The notes beneath the pieces were generated by a model. It had not been told where the DNA came from and did no database searches. It was given only the letters and a program-made list of their open reading frames with translations. This document shows positions 47,295 through 56,475 of a DNA stretch of 56,559 nt, one piece after another; positions within the stretch are counted from its first letter, which is position 1, and every line of letters begins with the position of its first letter. Location: contig RDZR01000036.1 of the NCBI GenBank assembly GCA_004294095.1, positions 1-56,559 on the forward strand, given 5' to 3'. A program made the translations under genes and the position numbers. The stretch comes from Verrucomicrobiota bacterium (GTDB taxonomy: Bacteria > Verrucomicrobiota > Verrucomicrobiia > Verrucomicrobiales > Akkermansiaceae).

Positions 47295-48218
47295 ATGTCG
47301 TCAATGCTGAAATCACTGAAACTTCTCACCGATCCCACACGCTTGCGGATTCTCATGTTGCTGGCAGAGGAGTCGCTATCCGTCGCTGAGCTGCAAGAAC
47401 TGCTCGGCATGGGCCAAAGCCGGATTTCCACGCAGCTTTCCCAACTCAAAAATGGCGGCTTGGTGCGCGACGAACGCAGCGGCAAAAATAACATCTATTT
47501 CTGCGCCGCTGAGGAAAATTTGATGAAAGTCGCTCGCCTCGCGACGGACGAGTTGACGGAAGTCGCCGCGGACCGCATCGCGCTTGAGCACATTCGCCGC
47601 AAGCGCAAGGACTCGGCGCGTGTTTATTTCGACCAACTTGCCGGAAAATTTGGCAAAGACTACGTGCCCGGCCGTTCCTGGAAAGCACTCGCGGAGGCCT
47701 TGCTCAAAGTGATGCCCAGCGGCACCGTCGCGGATCTCGGAGCGGGCGAAGGCACCTTGTCCCAGCTCCTCTCGCAGCGCGCGGAAAAGGTCATCGCTGT
47801 GGATATTTCTCCGAAAATGTGTGCCTTTGGCCAGCAACTCGCCAAAGAACATGGCATCGATCATTTAGAATACCGGCTCGGCGATTTGGAGAACCCGCCG
47901 ATCGCCGAGCAGACGCTCGATCTCGCTGTTCTGAGCCAAGCACTTCATCATGCCGAGCATCCTGCCAAGGCCATCCGCGCGGCGTTTTCTATTCTCAAGC
48001 CCGGCGGACGTCTGATCGTGTTGGACTTGCTCCAGCATGCATTCGAGCAAGCGCGGGAATTGTATGCAGACCGCTGGCTTGGTTTTTCGGAAAGTGAATT
48101 ATCCATCATGCTCCACCAAGCGGGCTTCGCCCAAATTGAGACAATGGTCGTCGATCAGGAAACGGAAGCCCCGCGCTTTCAAACGCTGTTAGGCATCGCC
48201 ATGCGCCCACTGAGCTGA
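47295..48218 (+). CDS. ArsR-family regulator fused to SAM-dependent methyltransferase domain
   Basis: Residues 1-90 are an ArsR winged helix ([62 protein letters not shown]). Residues about 120-308 are a class I methyltransferase domain: [69 protein letters not shown]. Fused ArsR-methyltransferase regulators control SAM-recycling genes in other phyla by sensing SAM or SAH. Here the gene is divergent from metK-ahcY with a 56-base gap, which makes the same role very likely. Start: ATG at 47295; 47304 is an alternative. Confidence 0.88.
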   Translation: MSSMLKSLKLLTDPTRLRILMLLAEESLSVAELQELLGMGQSRISTQLSQLKNGGLVRDERSGKNNIYFCAAEENLMKVARLATDELTEVAADRIALEHIRRKRKDSARVYFDQLAGKFGKDYVPGRSWKALAEALLKVMPSGTVADLGAGEGTLSQLLSQRAEKVIAVDISPKMCAFGQQLAKEHGIDHLEYRLGDLENPPIAEQTLDLAVLSQALHHAEHPAKAIRAAFSILKPGGRLIVLDLLQHAFEQARELYADRWLGFSESELSIMLHQAGFAQIETMVVDQETEAPRFQTLLGIAMRPLS

Positions 48219-48224
48219 CTCGGC

Positions 48225-48986
48225 TCAATCCCGCTGGAATGTGTAGCGGCCTTCTGCAACTCCCACCTCAGGCGGCAGCTTTTCGCGCTCGAACCACGCA
48301 TAACCCTCCTGTAAATTTTCCCAAAATCCCGCCCAGCGATGCTCCATCTGCTCGGCCATGCTCGCTTCATCCATGCGGAATGGAAAAATGTGCACTCGGA
48401 AAAAACCTTGCCCGCCGCGATGTGCGGCAACGCATAAGCTGTAAATTTCCTCGATCACCGGATCCGTCATCGCCAAGCAGCCGATCGATGCCGTATCGCC
48501 ATGAATCATGATGAAGCTGCCGGTCCATCCATGGCCGCGCTCGTAGGCGTTGGGGAAACCGATGTTAAACGCGAGGTGAAATTTGCTCTGCGGATTCATC
48601 GCGCTTGGGCCGACGTGGTAAAATCCCTCCGGCACTTGCAAATCTCCTTCCGCCAACTTCGGCCCAAGCACTCCCGACATCCCAGCGATCTCGTAACTTT
48701 TAAATAGCTGATAGATTTTCTTCTCGGGATGAAAAATATAAAACTCTAACACTTTCTCCCGCTTGAATGCTCTGATGAAAACTGGCTGCCCTGCGGTAAG
48801 ACCCGCCGCCGCTAATTCCCGCCCGAGCTGATTGGCGATTTTTCCCGCCGCGGCATCTGCGCGGCTCTTTGCACTCACCTGATTCATCTTTGCGGACTCT
48901 TCGGATTCCTCACTTTTCCCACACGATGGTGCCATCAAGCATGCCACGCTGATGATCCACAATCGCAGTGCCCATTTCATATCCAT
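48225..48986 (-). CDS. YafK-type L,D-transpeptidase-family lipoprotein
   Basis: From the ATG at 48986 the 253-residue product opens with a lipoprotein signal peptide (MKWALRLWIISVACLMAPSC; lipobox APSC, Cys22). It then has a YkuD-like domain of the YafK type: FIRAFKREKVLEFYIF, FHLAFNIGFPNAYERGHGWTG, and IMIHGDTASIGCLAMTD with His162 and Cys170. YafK-family enzymes include DpaA, which cuts the Braun lipoprotein from peptidoglycan, besides transpeptidases, so cleavage or cross-linking are both possible. It is convergent with the ArsR-type gene and divergent from pxpBC. It is the second YkuD-type lipoprotein in the window. Confidence 0.85.
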   Translation of the reverse strand: MDMKWALRLWIISVACLMAPSCGKSEESEESAKMNQVSAKSRADAAAGKIANQLGRELAAAGLTAGQPVFIRAFKREKVLEFYIFHPEKKIYQLFKSYEIAGMSGVLGPKLAEGDLQVPEGFYHVGPSAMNPQSKFHLAFNIGFPNAYERGHGWTGSFIMIHGDTASIGCLAMTDPVIEEIYSLCVAAHRGGQGFFRVHIFPFRMDEASMAEQMEHRWAGFWENLQEGYAWFEREKLPPEVGVAEGRYTFQRD

Positions 48987-49046
48987 TCTGTTTATTAGCT
49001 GCCTTGGATCTTGCCTCGTGCGGCATCTGTTGGCAAGCATGCGTCG

Positions 49047-50594
49047 ATGATACGCAAGCCACTTGGCGATTCTGCTTGGTTGTTAGAATTTCAACCATCG
49101 GTCGCGCTTTCCCAAGTGGTTGCTTTGGCCAGAGCCATCCGCGCTGCTGCTCCGCCATGCGTGCGCGATGTGGTTTCCTCCTACGCCAGCATCGCAGTGC
49201 ACACCGAGCCGAGCAGCCACCGCGAAATAGGCGCGTGGCTCGATGAATTTCAGTTAGGCTCTTCATCCACATTCGATGGCATTTCCATTCACGAAATTCC
49301 AGTATGTTACGATGGCGAAGATCTGCAAACAACGGCTGAGCTGCTGGCGCTCACGATCGATGAACTCATCGATCTCCATCAAAGTGCTATTTACACCGTC
49401 GCAGCAATCGGCTTCACACCTGGATTTCCTTATCTAACAGGCTTGCCTCCGCGCCTGCACTTGCCTCGCAAGCATACGCCGCGCTTGAAAATTCCAGCCG
49501 GCTCGGTCGCGATCGCTGGCAATCAAACGGGCATCTATCCTTGCGAGTCTCCGGGTGGGTGGAATCTGTTAGGAAAAACTAATTTCGCTCTTTTTGATCC
49601 TCTGGCAAATCCTCCCAATCGTCTGCAAGTGGGCGATCAAGTGCGCTTCATCCGAGTGCCGTTTTTAGAACAAAATCGAAATTTAACCGCCACTCATTCT
49701 AACAGCATCCATGATTCTAACGGTGTGTTAGAAATACTCCAATTAGGCTCACAGACGACGTTGCAGCGCATGCCCCGCCATGGGCGCGAATCAGCCGGAA
49801 TTGGCCCAGGCGGTGCGGTCGATCCCCAAGCGCTTGATCTTGCCAATCGCCTTGTTGGCAACTCGCCAGATACTTGGGCCATGGAATGCTGCCTCTCTGG
49901 GCCGATCATCCGCTTCCATCGTGATGTCACTTATGCCCAATGTGATGGCCATGGACGCCTGCGGCAAGCTAGCGCAGGTGAAGTCGTGAATTTTTCTAAC
50001 ATGTCAGGCAGTGTTCGCTCAGTGATCGCATTCGCGGGTGGGATTTCAGTTCCGGAAAATCATGCGCAGCCACTGCAAATTTCCAACGGCATGTGGTTAG
50101 CACTCGGCTTGCCATCGTGCACGCCGAGGGTGGGCAATTGGTTTGTAGGTTGGCCAAGCCGCCGCTCGCACATTCAGCTCCGCTTTCTCCGTGGAGTGCA
50201 GGCAGATTGGTTTAGTGATCAAATCTATCAGAATCTAACTGATGGAATTTTCCAACTAAGCCCGCGTTCGGATCGCATGGGTGCTCGTCTTACCGGTGCT
50301 CCGCTGCATGTGCAGCAAACTGGCCAATTGGTTTCCCAACCGGTCGCTTGCGGCTCGGTGCAGGTTCCGCCCGATGGCCAGCCGATCGTGCTCATGGCCG
50401 GCCGTCAAACGATCGGCGGCTATCCGCAAATTGCCCACGTGATCAGCACGGATCTATCACTACTTGCCCGCGCTTGGCCGGGCACATGGATCCAATTTTG
50501 CGAAGTCTCACTCGATCAGGCGTATGAAATCCACCGCCAATCCGTAGTGGATCTTGGAAAAATCCAGTGCGCCATCGATCTTCTCAAATCATGA
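49047..50594 (+). CDS. pxpBC: 5-oxoprolinase subunits B and C fused (PxpB-PxpC; KipI-KipA)
   Basis: Residues 1-215 are PxpB/KipI (GDSAWLLEFQP, FTPGFPYLTGLPPRLHLPRKHTPR, GSVAIAGNQTGIYPCESPGGWNLLGKT). Residues about 228-515 are PxpC/KipA (GIGPGGAVDPQALDLANRLVGN, FRFLRGVQ-like LRFLRGVQADWF, DRMGARLTG, GSVQVPPDGQPIVLMAGRQTIGGYPQIAHV). The two are separate genes in E. coli and are fused here. With PxpA they cleave 5-oxoproline to glutamate with ATP, repairing a spontaneous product of glutamine. Start: ATG 49047, since a TTG at 49011 adds non-family residues. The linker near residue 220-228 carries three GTTAGA/TCTAAC motifs, two as an inverted repeat. Confidence 0.92.
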   Translation: MIRKPLGDSAWLLEFQPSVALSQVVALARAIRAAAPPCVRDVVSSYASIAVHTEPSSHREIGAWLDEFQLGSSSTFDGISIHEIPVCYDGEDLQTTAELLALTIDELIDLHQSAIYTVAAIGFTPGFPYLTGLPPRLHLPRKHTPRLKIPAGSVAIAGNQTGIYPCESPGGWNLLGKTNFALFDPLANPPNRLQVGDQVRFIRVPFLEQNRNLTATHSNSIHDSNGVLEILQLGSQTTLQRMPRHGRESAGIGPGGAVDPQALDLANRLVGNSPDTWAMECCLSGPIIRFHRDVTYAQCDGHGRLRQASAGEVVNFSNMSGSVRSVIAFAGGISVPENHAQPLQISNGMWLALGLPSCTPRVGNWFVGWPSRRSHIQLRFLRGVQADWFSDQIYQNLTDGIFQLSPRSDRMGARLTGAPLHVQQTGQLVSQPVACGSVQVPPDGQPIVLMAGRQTIGGYPQIAHVISTDLSLLARAWPGTWIQFCEVSLDQAYEIHRQSVVDLGKIQCAIDLLKS

Positions 50595-51271
50595 TTGCCA
50601 TCGATATCAATGCAGACCTCGGCGAAGGTGCCAGTCATGATGCTGCCATCATGCCGCTCATTAACTCTTGCAACATTGCTTGCGGTGGACATGCCGGCGA
50701 TGGCGATTTAATGAATCTAACAGTTAAGATCGCGATGCAGCAAGGCGTTCATATCGGTGCTCATCCCGGATACGCAGATCGAGAAAATTTCGGCAGATTG
50801 CCACATAATCTATCAGAAATAGAAGTCGTTGCCCTCGTTGAGCAACAAGTGCAGAATTTGTTAGAATGCATCGATCGTCATTCGGCATCGCTGCATCATT
50901 TGAAATTGCATGGTGCTCTGTATCATCGTGCCAATGAAGATGCAGCATGTGCCGCAGCCCTTGCCGCGTGGTGTGAAAAAATGCTGCCGCAAACCATCAT
51001 TTTCGTCCCGCCCATGGGTGCTTTTTTTGCGGCCTTATCGCAATGTGGCCATCCATTATGGCGAGAAGGATTTGTGGATCGACGCTATGGTGACAATGGC
51101 ATGTTGTTGCCACGCAGCCATCCTCAAGCATTGATTCACGATCCACAAGAAGCGGCTCGCCACGCGCATCAACTTGCTCGCACTGGCCACTTCGATACGC
51201 TTTGCGTGCATGGCGATGGCGAGCAAGCATTCAATATTCTAACAACTCTGCGCTCGGACTTTATATTTTAA
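50591..51271 (+). CDS. pxpA: 5-oxoprolinase subunit A (PxpA, LamB/YcsF family)
   Basis: The 226-residue protein has the family signature IDINADLGEGASHDAAIMPLINSCNIACGGHAGD, then GVHIGAHPGYADRENFGRLP and EGFVDRRYGDNGMLLPRSHPQALI. It is the third component of the prokaryotic 5-oxoprolinase. The start ATG overlaps the pxpBC stop (ATGA at 50591-50594), so the two are translationally coupled. A start 24 bases upstream is inside pxpBC and unlikely. Confidence 0.94.
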   Translation: MIAIDINADLGEGASHDAAIMPLINSCNIACGGHAGDGDLMNLTVKIAMQQGVHIGAHPGYADRENFGRLPHNLSEIEVVALVEQQVQNLLECIDRHSASLHHLKLHGALYHRANEDAACAAALAAWCEKMLPQTIIFVPPMGAFFAALSQCGHPLWREGFVDRRYGDNGMLLPRSHPQALIHDPQEAARHAHQLARTGHFDTLCVHGDGEQAFNILTTLRSDFIF

Positions 51272-51349
51272 GTATCCGCTGGAAAAACCCAATTCTTCGG
51301 GGAATACATCGATTTATAATGAGAACCGAATACAACTGCGGACTCAAAT

Positions 51350-52969
51350 TTAATTTTTTTCTGTTAGTTTCCGCGAGCGGCGCAGTTTCTTCATGATCAT
51401 GTTGAACGCCTCATCCGCTTCATCCACTCGCAGAATTTTAGTAGTTAGGAAATACATCGCCGCCGCTAGGCCCACGGTGGCCATGAGTGCGCCACATTTT
51501 ACCATCACGTTCATTTTCTCCAGATCGAGAAAGACCCACTCCAGTGCAGCCCAACATACGGCAGACATCGTAGCTGCTGCGATGAATAACTTCCCAAGCA
51601 GGCCTAACATTTTTCCCCCATCCAGCGAGCCGACGAAGCGGTTCATCGCGAGGTAGAGCAGTAGAAAATTGAGTGCTGCGGAAATGCTCGTCGTCAGTGC
51701 GAGCGACTCGTGCCCCCAGCGCAGAACATACACAAACAGGCTATTAAAGCCGATGTTGATCGCGAGAGAAACGAGGCCGACCATCATCGGCAGCCATCGT
51801 TTATCAATCGCATAAAATGCCGGCTGCAAAACTTTCAACCAAGCATAAGCGAGCAAGCCATACCCATACGCACGCAGGGCACCCGCCGTTTGCATGCGAT
51901 CCACTGCATCGAAGCGGCCGCGCTCATAGAGCAAGCTCACAATCGGATCTGCTAACAGCAAAAGACCGATGCTGCATGGCAATACTAAAAATGCCACCAA
52001 ACGCAGCCCTTTGACCAATGTCTGATTGAAGTCTGGCCCGATGCCATCAATCGCCGCGCGGGAAAGGGCAGGCAGCGTCACCGTCGCCACCGCCACTCCA
52101 AAAACTCCGATCGGCAATTGCATCAAACGAAACGCGTAGCTCAACCAACTCACCGCACTTTCGCCGACTCCATATGCAAAAATCGTATTGATCACCACAT
52201 TGACTTGCACCACCGAGGCGGCAATCACCGCCGGCACCATCAATTTTCCTATCTGATAGATTCCGGAATCCCGCCAATCAAAATCTAACACAAATCGATA
52301 TCCCGTCCGCAGCAATGCGGGAAATTGGCAGGTCAGTTGCGCCACTCCGCCGATCACAACTCCGATGGAAAATCCTATCAAACTTTGCGGCCCCCAATTC
52401 GGATCCATCCAATAACCAAGGCCCGCACCACCAATCATCGAGCCTAAATTGAAAAAACACGACGAGAGCGCCGGCATGCCAAAGACGTGCTTCGCATTGA
52501 GCATCCCCATCACCAATGCGGAGAGGGAAACTAACAGAATAAATGGATACATCACGCGCACCATCGTCACCGTCAGCTCGATTTCTCCATGATCATATGG
52601 GCGGCTCGCAGGGCCAGAACCCGCCAAAATCGTCAGCAAATCCACCATCCACGGCGCAGTGATCACGCCGATGACGGTAATGATGCTCATCAAAATCGCC
52701 GCCATCGTCATCACCTTATTCGCCAGCTTCCATGCCGAATCATCGCCCTGCCCATGAATGCGTTTGGTAAAAGTCGTCACAAATGCCTGCGAGAGGGCCC
52801 CTTCCGCAAATAAATCTCGCAGCAAATTCGGCACTCGGAAGGCGAGGTAAAAACAATCCATCCATCGGCTGCCGCCAAAAAGGCCCGCAAACATCATTTC
52901 CCGTGCCAAGCCCAACACTCGGCTCAGCATCACCGCGGCACTCACTTTCCAAGTGGATTTTGTGGACAT
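51350..52969 (-). CDS. murJ: Lipid II flippase MurJ (MviN)
   Basis: The 539-residue polytopic protein has about fourteen membrane helices. It begins with SRVLGLAREMMFAGLFGGSRWMDCFYLAFRVPNLLRDLFAEGALSQAFV, the hallmark of MurJ, which moves lipid II across the inner membrane for peptidoglycan synthesis. Later QLPIGVFGVAVATVTLPALSRAA and SLLYERGRFDAVD also match. It stands in a minus-strand pair with the RlmI-like gene 20 bases upstream. Confidence 0.95.
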   Translation of the reverse strand: MSTKSTWKVSAAVMLSRVLGLAREMMFAGLFGGSRWMDCFYLAFRVPNLLRDLFAEGALSQAFVTTFTKRIHGQGDDSAWKLANKVMTMAAILMSIITVIGVITAPWMVDLLTILAGSGPASRPYDHGEIELTVTMVRVMYPFILLVSLSALVMGMLNAKHVFGMPALSSCFFNLGSMIGGAGLGYWMDPNWGPQSLIGFSIGVVIGGVAQLTCQFPALLRTGYRFVLDFDWRDSGIYQIGKLMVPAVIAASVVQVNVVINTIFAYGVGESAVSWLSYAFRLMQLPIGVFGVAVATVTLPALSRAAIDGIGPDFNQTLVKGLRLVAFLVLPCSIGLLLLADPIVSLLYERGRFDAVDRMQTAGALRAYGYGLLAYAWLKVLQPAFYAIDKRWLPMMVGLVSLAINIGFNSLFVYVLRWGHESLALTTSISAALNFLLLYLAMNRFVGSLDGGKMLGLLGKLFIAAATMSAVCWAALEWVFLDLEKMNVMVKCGALMATVGLAAAMYFLTTKILRVDEADEAFNMIMKKLRRSRKLTEKN

Positions 52970-52989
52970 GGTTTGTTGTTAGAAATGGA

Positions 52990-53883
52990 TCATCGCTCGA
53001 CCCAATATGTTTTTAAATACGGCTCATCGGTAAAATCATCGGGCATGCCCGCCGCATGATAGGCACAGCCACGCGGTAGTGAGCGACTCAGTTGTGCATG
53101 AAAATCACGCTCGCTCATCCCGCGAAAATTCGTGCAACACAGCAACCATCCCGCAGGTGCCAGCACCGCCATCGCCAATTTCGCCAACTCGCCAAAATCC
53201 TGCTCCACCCGAAAAACCCGCCCTTGGTCATCCCGCGAAAAAGTCGGCGGATCCAATACCACTCCATCAAACTTGCGCCCTTGTTTGGCAAATCGCCGCA
53301 ACCAATGAAACGCGTCCCCTTTGCAAAAATGATGCTGCGAGGAATCTAACTGATTGTGTGAAAAATTTCGTTTCGCCCAATCGAGGTATGGCTGGGAGAG
53401 ATCCAAAGTCGTCGTTTCGGCGCCACCCAAGGCCGCCGCTACGGAAAATGCCCCAGTGTAAGCAAAGGTATTGAGCACTCGCTGCCCCGCATTGACTCGC
53501 TTGCGCAGTGCCGCGCGATTCATCCTTTGATCTAAAAATAGTCCCTGCGAATAGCCGGACTGAAAGCTAATTTCAAACTGCATGCCGGTTTCTAAAATCA
53601 AAAATGCGTCATCACTCACCGGTCCGCATACGTGCTTGGGCGATTCTTTTTGGTGCGAATCTAACCATTTGTGATAGCAGCTTCGTCCACTTTTTTCCAA
53701 CCACCGCCGCATCTCATCCGGCAGCGTGTTCGCTGTTGTAGAAACCAACCAGCGATCTGCAAAGGACTCCATCACCACGCCCTCAATTCCATCGCCCGCA
53801 CCATCCATTAAACGCCACGCATTTGTCTTTTCATCCATCATCGCCATTCGTCTGGCCACTGCAGCATCAAATAATCTCACCAT
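52990..53883 (-). CDS. RlmI-like class I rRNA (cytosine) methyltransferase
   Basis: The 297-residue product contains FLDQRMNRAALRKRVNAGQRVLNTFAYTGAFSVAAALGGAETTTLDLSQPYLDWAKRN (SAM binding) and FDGVVLDPPTFSRDDQG (catalytic DPPTFS). This is the RlmI/RlmK pattern of 23S rRNA methyltransferases. It begins near NAWRLMDGAGDGIEGVVME, a fragment of the usual RlmI middle domain, so the N-terminal PUA domain of RlmI (about 70 residues) is absent. It lies 20 bases upstream of murJ on the same strand. Confidence 0.85.
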   Translation of the reverse strand: MVRLFDAAVARRMAMMDEKTNAWRLMDGAGDGIEGVVMESFADRWLVSTTANTLPDEMRRWLEKSGRSCYHKWLDSHQKESPKHVCGPVSDDAFLILETGMQFEISFQSGYSQGLFLDQRMNRAALRKRVNAGQRVLNTFAYTGAFSVAAALGGAETTTLDLSQPYLDWAKRNFSHNQLDSSQHHFCKGDAFHWLRRFAKQGRKFDGVVLDPPTFSRDDQGRVFRVEQDFGELAKLAMAVLAPAGWLLCCTNFRGMSERDFHAQLSRSLPRGCAYHAAGMPDDFTDEPYLKTYWVER

Positions 53884-53966
53884 CGCTTAGCGGGATTCTT
53901 AGCCAGCCCTCCGCTCGCGACGAGTCTAAAGATCAGCCCCAAAATACAATCTTGATCTTTACTACG

Positions 53967-54288
53967 CTATGAAATTGCAGGCTCCAACCAGTTCAGACTT
54001 TCATCCAAATCTTCGTCGCGGGCATACTCAAAGTGAATCACTCGACGTCGAGCAGGCGATTCCGAGCGCCGTGAAGAATGCAAGATCAGCGGGGAGTCGC
54101 GAGAGAAGAGCGTTAGAGATGCTAAGCAAGTTGAATCGCCTAGAGCGTCTCCTCAAGTGCCTGACACACGCGCCACCCACTGCGCGCGCGACAATATCGG
54201 CTTCGGATCGCAATTCGGCAACATCGCCATCACTGAGCAGTGCGCGATGAATCTGGTATCCATCAATTGTTAAAGAAGGACGTATCAT
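53967..54288 (-). pseudogene. Phytanoyl-CoA dioxygenase (PhyH) family gene with internal deletion and frameshift
   Basis: From the ATG at 54288 the frame gives an N-terminus of the PhyH family (LTIDGYQIHRALLSDGDVAELRSEADIV, then RRSRRFNLLSISNALLSRLPAD). Near 54080 the homology moves to the next frame, which reads LHSSRRSESPARRRVIHFEYARDEDLDESLNWLEPAIS and stops at 53967. That second part is the usual PhyH C-terminus (LHASS..., RRVIH.E.A). The middle, about 100-150 residues with the HxD iron ligands, is missing. So the gene was deleted internally and is out of frame. Non-haem iron oxygenases of this family hydroxylate small molecules. Confidence 0.7.
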
Positions 54289-54357
54289 TTTTAGCGAACG
54301 TTTGAAGTCCGTTTATCAAGGTAAAATTTTAAACCAGTCTCTCTGGTTCTGCAGTCT

Positions 54358-54564
54358 TCATTCTGAGATGAGCTTGTCGAGTTTCCCAGCGGAAATATCG
54401 CGCTCAATCTGCGCATCCCACCCGGCGGCCTCGAATGCTGAGAACCATTCGCGGAAGATAGTCAAGTCGTCGCGCCCCAATGGCTCTACTGCTTTTTCAA
54501 GCGATGTTACATCTTGTTTTATAGAATAATCATAGGGTCCAGATGCTGCGCAATCAATTCTAGT
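54358..54564 (-). pseudogene. Antitoxin-like remnant
   Basis: A 69-codon stretch open from 54564 to the stop at 54358 ends LEKAVEPLGRDDLTIFREWFSAFEAAGWDAQIERDISAGKLDKLISE. This matches from memory the short antitoxin-type proteins with an F-x-x-W...WD-x-QIE-D...GKLD-x-L pattern that accompany RelE/ParE-type toxins. The usual tail (about 15 residues after KLD-x-L) is missing and there is no ATG, GTG or TTG at the head, so it is probably a remnant. No toxin gene is visible beside it. Confidence 0.5.
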
Positions 54565-54670
54565 TTAGAGAAGAACGTCTGGCAGATCCACGTTAGGGAT
54601 GGAAGCTCGAATTCATGCTGGGGCGCTTTTCGTCGGCGGCTGAAGAATCTCGTTCGCTGTTGATTTGGCC

Positions 54671-55378
54671 TTATTCGAAAATTCGCCAGCGATGTGTTGT
54701 CACTGGCAGGCTAAACCAATTGTTGTCATCCGTGCGGCCATTTAGAGTTGCAACTGCTCCGATGCCGGGATCAGCTTGAATCCACCGGCCGTCACCCGCG
54801 TATGCCAGAATATGAACTCCACACGTAGTCACTGCCAAGTCTCCCGGCACCAATGATGTGTAGTCCATTTTCTGAATCGTTCCAGTCGTTCCGATCGTGC
54901 TCGTGTAATTGCGATAGCCCTCACCAAGGGCTTTTGCGCTGGCATCAAACCACCATTGTTCGATGTATGCGCGAAAGGCTCGTCCGTTAAAGTGCTTTAT
55001 GCCATATGCCATCAGTGCATCCCGAAAGGCGCGTCGAGGTAATCCGGAGCAATCGATCCCACGGGAATTCTCGCCTCCCCAATAATACTTTGTGCCCTCG
55101 AACTCGCTCATCCGCCGAACGTAATCCTGCCTTAACTCTTCTGAATTGATCTCATGATTCGGAAGAATGATCGGTATCACAGCGATGAGAGGAAGCATCA
55201 AAGTGAGGATCAGAAAAGGCTTACGCTTCCACCCAAGAATCATGAACCCAGTCCACGCTCCGACGATGCAACCCAAAAAAGCAAGGTTCAGTATTTTGCT
55301 GTTCACTGGATTGAAGAGAAACAAGAAGATTCCCGCAATGGCGAAGAGCGTGAGAGTCAGTATGAGGCGTCTCCACAT
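54671..55378 (-). CDS. Membrane-anchored NlpC/P60-family peptidase-like protein
   Basis: The 235-residue protein has about three membrane segments in the first 75 residues. An NlpC/P60 domain follows: FEGTKYYWGGENSRGIDCSGLPRRAF with catalytic Cys110 and LVPGDLAVTTCGVHILAYAGDGRWIQADP with His189. Family members cut peptide bonds in peptidoglycan or similar substrates. The domain is short and the anchor unusual, so the target may not be peptidoglycan. It is in the accessory-looking right end, next to a membrane protein and remnants, and appears single. Confidence 0.78.
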   Translation of the reverse strand: MWRRLILTLTLFAIAGIFLFLFNPVNSKILNLAFLGCIVGAWTGFMILGWKRKPFLILTLMLPLIAVIPIILPNHEINSEELRQDYVRRMSEFEGTKYYWGGENSRGIDCSGLPRRAFRDALMAYGIKHFNGRAFRAYIEQWWFDASAKALGEGYRNYTSTIGTTGTIQKMDYTSLVPGDLAVTTCGVHILAYAGDGRWIQADPGIGAVATLNGRTDDNNWFSLPVTTHRWRIFE

Positions 55379-55492
55379 GGTTTTTTAAGTGAATGTTAAA
55401 TGTGCGCCCACCGGCGCGATTGAAGGGATCTTGAAATTAAAAAGAATATGGCCGCATGGTGCGTTACGCTTTGTTTCCAGAGTCCTCATTTG

Positions 55493-56158
55493 TCAGAGCC
55501 ATCCAAGTTCCTCCTGACGTTCGCGATACAGAACTCCCAAAATCCTAGCATTGGTCATCAAAATGTAAACTCCCACCAAAATCGAAACAATAAACTCGAT
55601 GATGAAGAATTCTGACAACGCAGATTCGATTGCAGACTCTGCGAAGTAGAGTAGGCAAAGCATGAATACCGCAAACCAATAGAGCCATCCCGCGCGGAAA
55701 ATCGCAGGAATCACGATGTGAGGACTAAGCGCTCCTGTGTATCCGAGGACCACTACTGCAAGCATTGCCATCGGGAAATAAACTACCCCGAACCCAAGAA
55801 GCCCGCTTGCAATGAGTGAGCTCACGCCATCCTCACCAGCCCAAAGCAAATATTCCATTACTGGACCAAATGATACAATTCCAACCGCGAAAATCTGTAG
55901 CATCGGCCAAATGACGTCCTCGAAGAAATTCGTGATGTCAGGAAAATCTGGAGCTTCTTTGCCCCCAGTGGCCGATGATTGGATCAGTTGAAAATAGATC
56001 GCACAAAAATAGGCACTCACCAATATACTAGCAATCGTCCCAATCAGCGGTGCAATGCTTACCAACTCCGCAACTAGCGAAAGAGCAACGCATAGAATGA
56101 GAATGTATTTACCACTACCGCGATATGCGTAGGTGAGGATGTCTTTCAGGATCTTCAT
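55493..56158 (-). CDS. Polytopic membrane protein of unknown function
   Basis: Not recognised with confidence. The 221-residue protein has about six hydrophobic helices (YILILCVALSLVAELV, APLIGTIASILVSAYFCAIYF, MLQIFAVGIVSFGPVMEYLLW, LGFGVVYFPMAMLAVVVLGY, WFAVFMLCLLYFAESA, FIIEFIVSILVGVYILM) and a soluble loop (SATGGKEAPDFPDITNFFED). The general layout is like DUF4013-type proteins. It lies about 115 bases upstream of the NlpC/P60 gene on the same strand. Confidence 0.65.
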   Translation of the reverse strand: MKILKDILTYAYRGSGKYILILCVALSLVAELVSIAPLIGTIASILVSAYFCAIYFQLIQSSATGGKEAPDFPDITNFFEDVIWPMLQIFAVGIVSFGPVMEYLLWAGEDGVSSLIASGLLGFGVVYFPMAMLAVVVLGYTGALSPHIVIPAIFRAGWLYWFAVFMLCLLYFAESAIESALSEFFIIEFIVSILVGVYILMTNARILGVLYRERQEELGWL

Positions 56159-56160
56159 TT

Positions 56161-56475
56161 CTATTGTAACCTAATAGTGATCGCACAAGTTATCTCTCGC
56201 CTTGTTTTGGCATTGTAGCTGGGTAATTGCACGGAGCGTGTGCTGCCGGTGGCGTGATGCGTGCTGGCGCTGGTGAGATCGTTGTCCTTCTGGCTGCTGA
56301 CGCGGTTGCCTGCAGGGTCATACTGATAGCTATTGCGCTGGGTGATGGAATTGAGATTCGCCACAGGTGACAATGTAGCGGAAGTGAGCTGGTTTGCAAG
56401 ATCGTAACCGAGGGTCATTTGGGTGGCTGGGGTGCTGTCGAGTTGCTTACGAAGCGCACACCAAAGTGTCACCAA
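56161..56475 (-). pseudogene. RHS/YD-repeat protein fragment
   Basis: The passage TLGYDLANQLTSATLSPV then NSYQYDPAGNRVSSQKDND is a pair of YD repeats as found in RHS proteins and contact-dependent toxins. Only about 85 residues remain and the frame stops at 56161. The upstream side is cut by the direct/inverted repeat at 56459-56515, so this is a detached fragment and not a complete gene. RHS fragments next to toxin remnants are usual in variable regions. Confidence 0.65.
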
